From Paenibacillaceae bacterium GAS479 (GTDB lineage Bacteria > Bacillota > Bacilli > Paenibacillales > Paenibacillaceae), in NCBI GenBank assembly GCA_900105225.1, contig LT629764.1:2621501-2685500 (forward strand): DNA of 64,000 nucleotides, read 5' to 3'. The translations under genes and the position numbers were made by a program. This document shows, in pieces, positions 19,751-29,490 of this stretch (its first letter is position 1; every line of letters starts with the position of its first letter). Below the pieces are notes generated by a model. The model saw nothing but the letters and a program-made list of their open reading frames with translations, ran no database searches and was not told where the DNA came from.

Positions 19751-21511
19751 TTGAGTCAACTGACCATTCAAGGAAAACAGCTGATGTTGGGTGAACAACC
19801 TTTTCGGATTTTATCGGGAGCGATTCATTATTTTAGAGTTGTGCCCCAATATTGGGAGGACCGGTTGCTTAAGCTGAAGGCTTGCGGCTTCAATACGGTT
19901 GAAACGTATGTACCATGGAATCTGCATGAAGAGAAAGAGGGCCAGTTCAATTTCGAAGGCATGGCCGATCTGGAGAAGTTCATCGATCTTGCCGGAGAGC
20001 TGGGGCTTTATGTCATCGTGCGTCCAAGCCCGTACATCTGTGCGGAGTGGGAATTCGGCGGACTTCCTGCTTGGTTGCTTGCTGATCCGGGCATGCGTCT
20101 CCGCTGCCACCACAAGCCGTTCCTGGACAAAATCGATGCTTATTACGATAATCTGATTCCACGCCTTACGCCATTTTTGTCGACTAAAGGCGGTCCGATT
20201 ATCGCGATGCAAATCGAGAACGAATATGGCAGCTACGGCAATGACAAAGCTTACCTGAACCACCTGAAACAAGCGCTCATCGAGCGCGGCGTCGATGTGC
20301 TGTTGTTCACTTCGGATGGACCAGAAGACTTCATGCTGCAAGGCGGCATGGTTGAGGGCGTATGGGAGACAGTTAACTTTGGTTCCCGTTCGGCGGAAGG
20401 CTTCGCCAAGCTGCTCGAATACCAGCCAGATCAGCCGCTTATGTGTATGGAATACTGGAATGGTTGGTTTGACCACTGGGGCGAACAGCATCATACCCGT
20501 GACGCGGCAGACGTAGCCAAAGTTCTGGATGATATGCTTGCTGCCAATGCATCGGTCAACTTCTATATGTTCCACGGCGGCACGAACTTCGGCTTCTTCA
20601 GCGGAGCGAACTACCCGGACAAGCTGCAGCCGACCATTACGAGTTATGACTACGATTCGCCGCTTAGCGAGAGCGGCGATCTCACGGAGAAGTACCACGC
20701 TGTTCGCGAAGTCATTGGCAAGTACATCGAGCTTGGCCCACTTGAGCTGCCGGCTCCAATCGCCAAAAAAAGCTACGGCACCGTAAACATGACGGGACAG
20801 GCGAAGCTGCTGGCTTCCCTCGATGGGCTTTCCTCGCCGATTCAAAGCGTTTGCCCAGAACCGATGGAGCAATTCGGACAAAACTACGGCTTCATCATGT
20901 ACACGACCCATCTGTCCGGGCCGCGTCCTGCAAGCCGCCTGAACTTGCAGGAGGTTCATGACCGTGCACATATCTTTATAGATGGGAAGTTCAAAGGCAT
21001 CATCGAGCGTGCGGATAAGGAGCATGACATCGTGTTCGATGTTCCGGCGGGAGGCGTTGAGCTGACGATTCTCGTGGAAAACATGGGCCGGATCAACTAC
21101 GGGCCGCAAATGAGGGATGCCAAAGGCATCACGGAAGGCGTGCGCCACGGACTTCAATTCCTGTTCGACTGGACGGTTCGTCCACTTCCACTGGATGACT
21201 TGTCCAAGCTTACTTTCGACTCGGTCGATGGCGAATCGGAAAAGAACCAGCCTTCCTTCTATCTGGGCGAGTTCGAAGTGGATGAGCCTGCCGATACGTT
21301 CCTGAGCATGAAGGGCTGGACGAAGGGCATTGCCTACATTAATGGCTTCAACCTGGGCCGTTATTGGGAGCTCGCTCCACAAGAGACGTTGTATATCCCA
21401 GGCCCGCTGCTGCGCAAAGGGAAAAATGAGCTGGTCGTATTTGAACTGCATGGATGCGAATCCCCAAGCGTCTCGCTGCAAGATCATCCGGTTTTGAACA
21501 AGCAACAATAA
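19751..21511 (+). CDS. Glycoside hydrolase family 35 beta-galactosidase, cytoplasmic
   Basis: TTG at 19751 lies 8 bases after GGAGG and is preferred to the in-frame TTG at 19736, which overlaps that site. GH35 features are clear: LSGAIHYFRVVPQYWEDRLL, VETYVPWNLHE, RPSPYICAEWEFGGLPAWLL, the acid/base Glu in AMQIENEYGSYG (about E158) and the nucleophile Glu in MCMEYWNGWFDHWG (about E234). C-terminal jelly-roll domains follow. There is no signal peptide, so it should act on imported galactosides. Length 586 aa, normal for bacterial GH35. Confidence 0.95.
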   Translation: MSQLTIQGKQLMLGEQPFRILSGAIHYFRVVPQYWEDRLLKLKACGFNTVETYVPWNLHEEKEGQFNFEGMADLEKFIDLAGELGLYVIVRPSPYICAEWEFGGLPAWLLADPGMRLRCHHKPFLDKIDAYYDNLIPRLTPFLSTKGGPIIAMQIENEYGSYGNDKAYLNHLKQALIERGVDVLLFTSDGPEDFMLQGGMVEGVWETVNFGSRSAEGFAKLLEYQPDQPLMCMEYWNGWFDHWGEQHHTRDAADVAKVLDDMLAANASVNFYMFHGGTNFGFFSGANYPDKLQPTITSYDYDSPLSESGDLTEKYHAVREVIGKYIELGPLELPAPIAKKSYGTVNMTGQAKLLASLDGLSSPIQSVCPEPMEQFGQNYGFIMYTTHLSGPRPASRLNLQEVHDRAHIFIDGKFKGIIERADKEHDIVFDVPAGGVELTILVENMGRINYGPQMRDAKGITEGVRHGLQFLFDWTVRPLPLDDLSKLTFDSVDGESEKNQPSFYLGEFEVDEPADTFLSMKGWTKGIAYINGFNLGRYWELAPQETLYIPGPLLRKGKNELVVFELHGCESPSVSLQDHPVLNKQQ

Positions 21512-21516
21512 GTTAT

Positions 21517-21557
21517 GGCCTGCGCCGCTCCTGACCGGGAGCCGCAGGCTTTTTTTG
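21517..21557 (+). terminator. Intrinsic terminator of the GH35 gene
   Basis: GCCTGCG and CGCAGGC close a longer imperfect stem (GCTCC with GGGAGC inside) followed by TTTTTTT. Confidence 0.85.
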
Positions 21558-21597
21558 TTGACTAAAAAGTCGGAATAATCAAAAATCACATGAAAAA

Positions 21598-21609
21598 GTA
21601 AGCGCTTAC
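21598..21609. promoter_or_regulatory. cre-like / LacI-family operator upstream of beta-helix gene 1
   Basis: The perfect palindrome GTAAGCGCTTAC lies about 85 bp upstream of the start at 21693. It matches the core of CcpA cre sites (WTGNAARCGNWWWCA class) and of other LacI-family operators. The same element with near-identical flanks (ATCAAAAA..CACATGA and CCACAT) recurs before the paralogous gene at 24544. Confidence 0.65.
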
Positions 21610-21692
21610 CACATATCAGGACCGATTTAATCGTGATACATTGATTGGGGGCATATCGCCCTAATCCCATTATGAATGGAGGAATATGAAGA

Positions 21693-23507
21693 ATGAGGAG
21701 CGCGCTCCAGATTCGAGTTGTGCTAATACTGACGGCACTCTTGCTGCTCCTGGCAAGTGCGGTTCCCGGAGCTTTGACATTGGGGACGCAAGCTGCCTTC
21801 GCCGCAAACACCACGTATTATGTCAGCAACAGCTCGGGCAACGACGCCAATAACGGCTTGAGCCAAACGACGGCATGGAAAACGATGGCCAAGGTGAGCG
21901 GCATCACATTTCAGCCAGGGGACCGTATTTTGCTGAAATCCGGCGATACCTGGAATGAAAAGCTGACGTTGAAGGGTTCCGGTACAAAAGCCAGTCCGAT
22001 TATGATCACCTCGTATGGTACAGGCAATAAACCACTTATTTCGGCCAACGTTCCGAACGGCGGAGTTGTTTACGGCAAAAATCTGAGCAACTGGCTGATT
22101 CAAGGGCTGGCTGTGAAGGCTGTACCATCCGCAAACCTTACTTATACGAACAAAACGATTGGAATCCTGGTAGATTATGATACAACTGCGGTCCATTCGG
22201 GACTTCAGATCGACGGTAATGAGGTGTACAGCACCACCCCAGATTCGAATACGTATGGAATCAACATTGTCGCTTATGTTCCGGGATCGACCTTCGGAGC
22301 TGTAGCGAACGACATCGTAATTTCCAACAACAAGATTCATGATTTGGGATGGTACGCCATTATTACGGGAGGATGGGATACGGCTAACTCCAAAAGCTTC
22401 AATTCCCAGGAAACATTCGGCAATCTGTATGTTGTCGGCAATGAAGTGACGAATATGGGCAACCAGGGTATCGTGGTTGGCAATGCTCGCAATTCCGCCA
22501 TCGAACGCAACGTCGTTCGCGCCGCAGGGCAAGCCAATTCAAACGGTTATGGGCCGGGCGGGCTGTGGTACGTCTCCTCTCGCGATTCCGTCATCCGTTT
22601 TAATGAAGTGTCGGAGATGAAGGACTCCGGGTCCGGCTACGATGGAGCGGGAATTAATATCGATTGGTACTGCACCAACATTACCGCTCAGTACAACTAC
22701 TCGCATGACAACAAAGGCAATGGCTTCACGACGATGAGCAACAATGGCGGAAAGTTTCTCAACAACAAGGCCAAGGGCAACAAAGGTGAGCAAGCCAACG
22801 GCAAAGGTCAAATCGCGCTAGGCAACTTTACGGGTGCACGCGAGCTTTCGACCGGAGCTCGTAACATGGTGGTGGCCAACAACACGATTATCGTGGATGT
22901 GGCGGGCACAAACGCTATCAACACTGCTTTTTCGGATGATGGCGTAACGCCAATTGCCGGCCTCTGGACGGGCAACAGTATTTACCGAAACAATATTGTG
23001 TTGAAGTCCGGCGTAGCGAATACATCAGTTTTCAGCTTCGCGTTGAACGCCAATATTGACTCTAGCTGGGAAAACCGCATCTACAGCAGCAACGGCCTGA
23101 CATTCGTCGCCAGCAAAAACGGTACGACATATAACACTCTGTCGGCGTGGCAGACAGCTACCGGATATGACTCGGGAACCCAGTTATATGGGCTCGACAC
23201 CGCTCTGCCTTCTACCGTATCAAACGTGACCTCGACGCTTAGCAATGGTTATGTGCAGCTGAGCTGGACAGCGGCAACGGATTCGGGAAGCGGCATTGCG
23301 CACTACAACATTTACCGTGGCACGACGGCTGGTTTTACGCCTGCATATTCCAATATGGTAGGCGAGTCGACGGGTATATCCTTTATGGACAATGCGCGTC
23401 CGAAGTCCAACACGACCTACTATTACAAAGTTGAAGCGGAAGATTACAACGGTAACAATGGTTCCCCATCGGCTGCCCATTCGGCGGTGACTGGACTGAT
23501 TCCTTAA
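21693..23507 (+). CDS. Secreted right-handed beta-helix protein with C-terminal fibronectin III domain
   Basis: ATG at 21693 with GGAGG 10 bases upstream. A signal peptide of about 38 residues is cleaved after AAFA, and the mature protein starts NTTYYVSNSSGND. Residues about 40-500 form a parallel beta-helix with the opening TTAWKTMAKV, GDRILLKSGDTW and NGTGT-type rungs, as in polysaccharide lyases of the PL9/PL1-like group. Residues about 508-600 are a fibronectin III domain (YVQLSWTAATDSGSGIAHYN, YYYKVEAEDYNGN). It is about 75% like the central part of the protein at 24544 by eye. Probably an extracellular polysaccharide lyase or hydrolase, but I cannot point to the catalytic residues. Confidence 0.85.
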   Translation: MRSALQIRVVLILTALLLLLASAVPGALTLGTQAAFAANTTYYVSNSSGNDANNGLSQTTAWKTMAKVSGITFQPGDRILLKSGDTWNEKLTLKGSGTKASPIMITSYGTGNKPLISANVPNGGVVYGKNLSNWLIQGLAVKAVPSANLTYTNKTIGILVDYDTTAVHSGLQIDGNEVYSTTPDSNTYGINIVAYVPGSTFGAVANDIVISNNKIHDLGWYAIITGGWDTANSKSFNSQETFGNLYVVGNEVTNMGNQGIVVGNARNSAIERNVVRAAGQANSNGYGPGGLWYVSSRDSVIRFNEVSEMKDSGSGYDGAGINIDWYCTNITAQYNYSHDNKGNGFTTMSNNGGKFLNNKAKGNKGEQANGKGQIALGNFTGARELSTGARNMVVANNTIIVDVAGTNAINTAFSDDGVTPIAGLWTGNSIYRNNIVLKSGVANTSVFSFALNANIDSSWENRIYSSNGLTFVASKNGTTYNTLSAWQTATGYDSGTQLYGLDTALPSTVSNVTSTLSNGYVQLSWTAATDSGSGIAHYNIYRGTTAGFTPAYSNMVGESTGISFMDNARPKSNTTYYYKVEAEDYNGNNGSPSAAHSAVTGLIP

Positions 23508-23542
23508 CCTTTTCAAAGCCGATTATTTCAGGATGAACTAGC

Positions 23543-23584
23543 AGATGCCCGCTTTCTAATCCATGGATTCAGAAGCGGGCATCT
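23543..23584 (+). terminator. Long hairpin after beta-helix gene 1
   Basis: AGATGCCCGCTT pairs with AAGCGGGCATCT, and the loop AATCCATGGATT is itself a palindrome. The T-run is weak (ATTCCT), so termination strength is uncertain. Confidence 0.55.
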
Positions 23585-23750
23585 ATTCCTATCTGCCCGA
23601 TGCCGAGCATCCTACTATAACGTCTGTAGCCATAATATTTAGCTATTAGTTCAATGGAAAATATTCACTAGATACTAGGGACATATATAAGGTTCCAAGT
23701 TTCCTCCTCCTTCATAAAATAAACACAAATACATTTTAGGAGGAATTTAT

Positions 23751-24248
23751 TTGAGTTATGAAGTTGAGAATTTGAAACGTTTCAATGCTTCCAGTCTCGG
23801 TATTATTCTTGTGTTGTTTATTTTGCTCGTTGTGATCGTATCCACATGCTATCAAGACTCCATTGTCCCTATTAATCCTGATCCGCTCGACCCCGTTAAT
23901 TCTGCTGTTGTCGCCTTTATAATTGATAGTACAGCCCCTTATACGTTTACACTCAACGGTTTCAGTAATAGGGGTTTTCTGCGAAGTTCAACAAACCAAA
24001 CCATCTATCCATTTGGTTCGATAGTCCGTTTGTATTTAAATGATAGTAGGTATGGACATACCACTGCCAGATACAGTGCACTCGACTCAGCCGGAGTTGT
24101 GGTAGGCCAATTGTCTTTTACGATGAACTATGATTATGGACAGCGCTTCCGATTCTCAGACATCAGTGTGCCGCAAAGATGCAGATATACTGCGCTGCAG
24201 GGTACTGATTCAGGAGGGCCTGCTCAATTGCGATTGCAATCCATTTAA
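23751..24248 (+). CDS. Small membrane-anchored protein with YjcZ-like segment (family member 2)
   Basis: The TTG start lies about 8 bases after AGGAGG. A short N-terminal extension (MSYEVENLKRFNA) is followed by SSLGIILVLFILLVVIVSTC, the same hydrophobic core as in the proteins at 12452 and 29970. The rest, about 125 residues, is likely beta (FIIDSTAPYTFTLNGF, VVGQLSFTMNYDYG). Length 165 aa. It lies between the two beta-helix genes, apparently as its own transcription unit with a terminator at 24370. Function unknown; sporulation-linked expression is an inference from the YjcZ-like core. Confidence 0.75.
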   Translation: MSYEVENLKRFNASSLGIILVLFILLVVIVSTCYQDSIVPINPDPLDPVNSAVVAFIIDSTAPYTFTLNGFSNRGFLRSSTNQTIYPFGSIVRLYLNDSRYGHTTARYSALDSAGVVVGQLSFTMNYDYGQRFRFSDISVPQRCRYTALQGTDSGGPAQLRLQSI

Positions 24249-24369
24249 AAGTGACCCTAAAAATAGAGGCATTTCAGGATTAAATGTGAAGATGCAAATT
24301 CATGCACTTAAAAAGGAGGTATAACAACAGCTGTATTCAACGCACTTCACGGCTTATGCTTGCTTTACT

Positions 24370-24417
24370 CGAGTGGGTAGCAAGTCCATTTTGGACTTCG
24401 CTACCCACTCGTTTTTT
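24370..24417 (+). terminator. Strong intrinsic terminator
   Basis: CGAGTGGGTAGC and GCTACCCACTCG with an inner GTCC/GGAC stem run into TTTTTT. It ends transcription from the gene at 23751 before the next promoter. Confidence 0.9.
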
Positions 24418-24452
24418 GTCGGCTCCAGGTTAATCAAAAACCACATGACAGG

Positions 24453-24464
24453 ATAAGCGCTTAC
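24453..24464. promoter_or_regulatory. cre-like / LacI-family operator upstream of beta-helix gene 2
   Basis: ATAAGCGCTTAC, one base from the palindrome at 21598, with the same flanking words (ATCAAAAACCACATGA before, CACATG after), about 80 bp before the ATG at 24544. The spacing from operator to start is nearly the same in both genes. Confidence 0.65.
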
Positions 24465-24543
24465 CACATGTCGCATTGTCGAATTTGGGTGATATATTGG
24501 GGTTGTAATCTGCCTAAACCAATTTGAATGGAGGAAAATAAGG

Positions 24544-27500
24544 ATGCGAAAAGCAATCTATCATCGGCTCGTTTTGATCATGATGGCTCTTTTGCTTATG
24601 ACGATGAGCGTTGCTGGCGCCGTTACGGTGGCATCGGCCGACCCGGCTGATCCAGTTCTGTTCCAGGACAATTTTGATGATGCTGGATCGAATTCCTGGA
24701 CTCCTGTTAACGGAGCATGGGGCAAGAACAGCGGCGGCGCAGGACTTTTATTTTCAGAGGATTTTGAAAGCGGTAACGCGGATCGCTGGACGAACAACGC
24801 CGGCAATTGGTCCAGCGTTACGGATAATACGTATAAAGCCTACAAACAAACCAAAGAGGAAGGGGCTTCGGAGCTGCTCGCAGGCGAGCTGTCCTGGACG
24901 GATTATTCCCTGGAGTCCGATATCAAGCTGACGAGCGGTGCAGGAGCGATGCTGAAGTTCCGCTATCAGGACGGGCAACATTTTTATTTCCTGTACTTGT
25001 CGGACAGCTACATCCGTCTGGTCAAACAAGTCGGGTCCAACCAGCCTTGGATCGGTTCATACAACGGCCCTTCCTTGGATACGTCCAGATTCGTAAACAT
25101 CAAAGTGGATGCGCAGGGCAGCAACTTCAAGGTTTATCGTGACGGCGAGCTGGTGCTCAACGTTTCAGATAACAATGCGCCGTATACTTCCGGCAAAATC
25201 GGTCTCGCTACATGGGCGACAGTCGTTGCCTTCGACAACGTAAAAGTATCGGGCAGCGACTCGAACGCGGTGTACAGCCAGACGGATGCTGGCGGCGGCG
25301 AATCGCGTACCGGTCAGGATGACTGGAAGAACTACTCCGTGCAAACGCAGATCAAGCCAAATGAAATTGCGGCGGACGGATCGGCGGGAGTGACACTGCG
25401 CCGTCAAGCGAATGGTGACGGATATCGCATGTTATATTCGGAAAGCGGCAAGCTGCAAATCGTGAAGGTTGAGGGCGGAGTTGAAACGACGCTTGGAGAA
25501 GCTGCTTTTACGATGAGCAGCGGTACGTCCTATTTGCTTAAGGGCTTATCTGCAGGCAAATTCCTGGAGCTTTATGTAAACGGATCCAAGCTTGTAACGG
25601 CGCAGGATACGACGTTTGCATCGGGGCATATTTCGTTGTGGACTGTTAATGTTGCAGCTAGCTACGACAATGTGGTCGTGTCGAAGGAAACTCCACCGGC
25701 CCTTTCGGACGGTAATACCACGTATTACGTCAGCTCCAGCACAGGCGACGACACCAATGACGGCTTGACCGAAGCAACTGCTTGGAAAACGATGGGCAAG
25801 ATCAGCGGTATGACTTTCCTGCCAGGCGACCGTATTTTGCTTAAATCCGGCGACACATGGAATGAAAAACTGACGCTGAAAGGCTCCGGCACAAAGGAAG
25901 CGCCGATTACGATCACATCCTTTGGTACGGGGGACAAGCCGAAAATTTCTGCCAATTCTCCGAGCAGCGGGGTGGTGCTTGGCATCAACCTGAGCCATTG
26001 GCTCATTCAAGGCCTGGCAGTTGAAGCTATCCCTTCCTCAGCACTTGCCTGGGGCAATGTGACCAACGGAATCCTGATTAGATACGATAATTCCCGCGTT
26101 CACGAGGGGCTGCAAATTGACGGAAACGAAGTGTTCAGCGCATCGCCAAATACGAACACGAATGGAATCGTCGTTACGGCTCAGGTGCCAGGTACGGATT
26201 TTAAGGAAATCGCGAACAACATCATTATTTCCAACAATAGCGTGCATGATCTGGGCTGGTACGGCATCACGACTTCCGGCTGGGATAACGTCAAGCAAGA
26301 AGAGCTGCGCTCCCAATTGTCCTATGGAAATTTGTACGTAGTCGGCAATGAAGTCGTCAACATGGGCAACCAAGGCATCGTCGTGCAAAACGCGCATGAT
26401 TCCGCCATCGAGCGAAACATCGTGCGCGCCGGCGGACAAGCCAACTCCAATGGCTATGGACCTGGCGGCCTGTGGTATATCGCCTCCCGCGACTCAGTCG
26501 TCCGTTTCAATGAAGTATCCGAGATGAAAGATTCCGAATCCGGCTACGACGGAGCGGGCATCAACGTCGACTGGTATTGCGATAACATTACCGTTGAGTA
26601 TAACTATACGCATGATAACAAGGGAAATGGCTTCACGACGATGAGTAACCGTGGCGCGAAGATCAATAACAACAAAGTGGAAGGCAACAAAGGCGAGCAA
26701 GGCAATGGCAAAGGCCAAATCGCGCTCGGCAGCTTCACGGGCCGTCCCGATCTGTCGACGGGGCTTCACGACATCGAAGTAGCGGGCAACACGATTATTG
26801 TCGATGTAGCAGGTACTAACGCCATCAACAGCTCGTCCAACCCGTATGGTTTCTATTCGGGCAATCGTATCCACAGTAATAACATCGTTTTGAAATCGGG
26901 CGTTACGGGCACGTCCGTGTTCAACATTGGTCAAGATACGCTGATCGACGCGATTAACAACAACCGCATTTACAGTGAGGGAAGCGCGTTCCGCGCCAGC
27001 CAGTTCGGCACGGCATACGATACTCTCGCTTCCTGGCAAGTGGCTACCGGTTTTGATATGGAATCACAAGTGGCTGAGGTGGACAATTCCGCGCCGGCTG
27101 CCCTTCAAAACGTCACAGCAACCGTCAACGGATATGTGCAGCTGACTTGGAATGCTGCATCCGATTCCGGCAGTGGCATTAATCACTATAACATTTACCG
27201 CAGCACAAACCCGGACTTTACGCCTTCCTACAAAAACATGGTCGGAGAGTCGAAGGAAACATCCTTTGTCGACCGGGAGCGTCCGGAGTCGAACCAAACT
27301 TACTTCTACAAAGTTGAAGCGGAAGATTTTAATGGCAACAATGGCCCGGCATCGGCGGCTCTGTCAGCGGTAACGGGACAAATACCGGGTGTTCCGGCTC
27401 CAGCGAAAGTGGTAGACTTCACGATTTTGCGCGAGGATGATACGGTTCGCACCGCTGAATTCACCGTGACGCCATATCTGGCGAACTTCGGAGACATCGC

Positions 27501-27924
27501 CAAAGTGGAGCTTTATGGGGATGGACAGCGCCTTGCGGAGCTGACTCAACATCCTTACACCTATACGGTCAAAGGACTAGGCAAAGGCGAGCATACGCTG
27601 CAATACCGCGTCCATGAGCAATCCGGTGCGGTTACAGAGTCCACTGCAATCAACATCAACAAGCAGCATGATGCTTTGCGCAGCGTTTCCGTCTCCGAAG
27701 CCCCTGTTATCGACGGCAACCTGGGGGAATGGACTTCGGTCGGCTTTGAGATGAATAAGGCTGCTCAGGTCAAAGAAATGGAAAAAGGCTTCAAGGAAAG
27801 CTGGATGCCTGAAAAGCTGTCCGGCAAAGGCTACACGAGTTGGGACAGCAACAACCTGTACTTGGCTGTCGAGATCACGGAGGAGCAGCATAACCTGGCG
27901 ATTACAAATGCAGCCGATCTGTAG
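24544..27924 (+). CDS. Secreted multidomain beta-helix protein, N-terminal part ending at in-frame TAG
   Basis: ATG at 24544 follows GGAGG. A signal peptide ends near VASA. Next come two laminin-G/concanavalin-like modules (LFQDNFDDAGSNSW, about residues 35-235; and about 236-390, ending AASYDNVVVSKE). The beta-helix is at about 393-840 and is paralogous to the gene at 21693 (TTYYVSSSTGDDTND, GDRILLKSGDTWNEKL). A fibronectin III domain lies at about 850-945, an Ig-like domain at about 950-1045, and the start of a CBM9-like domain from about 1052 (PVIDGNLGEWTSVGF). TAG at 27922-27924 stops the frame inside that domain (NAADL stop [10 protein letters not shown]). The same frame stays open to 29205, so the gene is probably damaged by one base change. 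Confidence 0.85.
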   Translation: MRKAIYHRLVLIMMALLLMTMSVAGAVTVASADPADPVLFQDNFDDAGSNSWTPVNGAWGKNSGGAGLLFSEDFESGNADRWTNNAGNWSSVTDNTYKAYKQTKEEGASELLAGELSWTDYSLESDIKLTSGAGAMLKFRYQDGQHFYFLYLSDSYIRLVKQVGSNQPWIGSYNGPSLDTSRFVNIKVDAQGSNFKVYRDGELVLNVSDNNAPYTSGKIGLATWATVVAFDNVKVSGSDSNAVYSQTDAGGGESRTGQDDWKNYSVQTQIKPNEIAADGSAGVTLRRQANGDGYRMLYSESGKLQIVKVEGGVETTLGEAAFTMSSGTSYLLKGLSAGKFLELYVNGSKLVTAQDTTFASGHISLWTVNVAASYDNVVVSKETPPALSDGNTTYYVSSSTGDDTNDGLTEATAWKTMGKISGMTFLPGDRILLKSGDTWNEKLTLKGSGTKEAPITITSFGTGDKPKISANSPSSGVVLGINLSHWLIQGLAVEAIPSSALAWGNVTNGILIRYDNSRVHEGLQIDGNEVFSASPNTNTNGIVVTAQVPGTDFKEIANNIIISNNSVHDLGWYGITTSGWDNVKQEELRSQLSYGNLYVVGNEVVNMGNQGIVVQNAHDSAIERNIVRAGGQANSNGYGPGGLWYIASRDSVVRFNEVSEMKDSESGYDGAGINVDWYCDNITVEYNYTHDNKGNGFTTMSNRGAKINNNKVEGNKGEQGNGKGQIALGSFTGRPDLSTGLHDIEVAGNTIIVDVAGTNAINSSSNPYGFYSGNRIHSNNIVLKSGVTGTSVFNIGQDTLIDAINNNRIYSEGSAFRASQFGTAYDTLASWQVATGFDMESQVAEVDNSAPAALQNVTATVNGYVQLTWNAASDSGSGINHYNIYRSTNPDFTPSYKNMVGESKETSFVDRERPESNQTYFYKVEAEDFNGNNGPASAALSAVTGQIPGVPAPAKVVDFTILREDDTVRTAEFTVTPYLANFGDIAKVELYGDGQRLAELTQHPYTYTVKGLGKGEHTLQYRVHEQSGAVTESTAININKQHDALRSVSVSEAPVIDGNLGEWTSVGFEMNKAAQVKEMEKGFKESWMPEKLSGKGYTSWDSNNLYLAVEITEEQHNLAITNAADL

Positions 27925-29205
27925 AAGGGCTCCAGCGTTCAGCTGGCGATCGATCCGCAAAGAGGCAACAAGCCGGGAGCCAAAGGCTATTCCGAGATTG
28001 CGTTTGGTCTCTCCAACACGGGTCAAATGTTGGCTTACCGCTTCAATGCTGTTGCTGGACGTCAAGCAGGTGTATTCACGGCCGGTTCGTTCCATGTGAG
28101 CCGTAACGAAGCAACGAAGAAAACCGTCTATGAAATGTCCATTCCTTGGAATGAGCTGCTGCCTGCAGGAGTGACGGCACAAGAGGGCTCTGAGCTCGGC
28201 ATTTCCTTCCTGGCCAACTACAGCGACGGTAGCCGTCCGGATTCAGGCAACGGCGACGTGCGCAACGGTTGGATTGAGTACAACAGCGGCATCGGCTCCA
28301 TTAAGGCGCCGGATCAATTTGGTTACTTGCTGCTGAAAAATGCACCATTCGCCGTACCGACCTTGAACGGCTCGGTTAAAGATGGAAAAGCGGCGCTGAA
28401 CTGGTCCGCTTCCTCGGACGCCACCGGCTACAGCGTGCTTTACGGCACGGAAAGCGGTGTTTACCCGAGTGTATTGAACGCGGGCAGCGCCACAGAATAT
28501 GAAACGACTGCATTGGAATTCGGAACGTATTATTTCGTCGTCAAAGCTCACAACGCTTACGGTGAAACCGTTAAGTCGCAGGAAGTAGCGCTGACGGTCA
28601 AGAAGGATAGTCCACCTCTTTACAAGGGCGTTCCGGGCAAACCGATTCTTTCCAGCAACATCGCTCAGGCGAATGGGTTGAAAGACGGTAACTACACCGT
28701 CACGATGAATATGTGGTGGGGCAATAACGGAGATACACTCAAAGTGTACGAAAATGGCGTTCTGATCAGCACACAAGCGCTGGTGGATGCTTCTCCCGCG
28801 GCTCAAACCGCTAAGGTAGAAGTGAAAGGAAAAGCTAACGGTACCTACAAGTATACGGCTGAGTTGATCAACTCTTTTGGAACGACAAAGAGTAATTCGC
28901 TGATCGTAAAGGTAACGGATGCGGCTCCAGGCAAACCGATTCTTCTCCATGACAACTGGGATGGCGACGGCAGCTTTAAGCTGACGATGAACATGTGGTG
29001 GGGGACGAACGGCACGGAGTACCGTCTCTATGAGAATGGAGTTCTGATTGAAACGAAAGCATTGACGGCGAATTCACCAAATGCTCAACAGGCTGTTAAA
29101 TCCATTACAGGCCGCGCAAAAGGCGCGTATGAATACCGCGTCGAGCTGGTGAATTCAGCTGGAGTAACGTCCAGCAATGTGCTGAAGGTGAATGTGAGGA
29201 AGTAA
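27925..29205 (+). pseudogene. C-terminal part of the interrupted beta-helix protein (CBM9-like, FN3, two ChiA-N-like modules)
   Basis: Same frame as the upstream part, with no ribosome site after the TAG. It continues the CBM9-like domain ([33 protein letters not shown]), then a fibronectin III domain (about 28360-28610). Two tandem modules follow of the type found at the N-terminus of bacterial chitinases ([26 protein letters not shown], then [31 protein letters not shown]). In homologous CBM9-like domains a Trp often stands before the KG-S-VQ segment, and TGG to TAG would explain the stop. An independent start at 28027 has no convincing ribosome site. Without readthrough these binding modules are lost. 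Confidence 0.8.
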
Positions 29206-29215
29206 AAGAAGTTGG

Positions 29216-29255
29216 AAAGCACCCGTTCGCAGATTTTGCGGCGGGTGCTTTTTTT
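29216..29255 (+). terminator. Intrinsic terminator of the interrupted gene
   Basis: AAAGCACCCG and CGGGTGCTTT flank a 16-nt loop, then TTTTTTT. The remaining intergenic stretch to 29490 shows nothing recognisable. Confidence 0.85.
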
Positions 29256-29490
29256 GTGCTGAGGTTGAATTTATCGATATTAATGGATGAAGGAATAGAT
29301 CAGAAAATGCTTCATAGATTCATTGCGCTGGAAATTCAAGCAACTTGCAAATGGAAGGCTGCTGCCGCGTTTTATGTAGCCAAAGCAGAGCCACCGTTTT
29401 ACAGGGCTCTGTGAGAGTATGAAATTCGAAAATGTCAGGACAACGGGCGGTAGATGCGTGATAAACCAGGGACTCTGCCTTATTTGACGG

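Noticed and set aside
19811-21814. 667-codon minus-strand frame opposite the GH35 gene
   Set aside because: No domain can be recognised and it lies entirely antisense to a clear enzyme gene and its terminator.
24130-24324. 64-codon frame overlapping the end of the small protein at 23751
   Set aside because: No ribosome site and no protein-like composition; it overlaps a better-supported gene.
27925-29205. Independent gene starting at 28027
   Set aside because: The start lies in mid-domain and lacks a ribosome site. The reading frame is the same as the upstream part, so a broken single gene is simpler.
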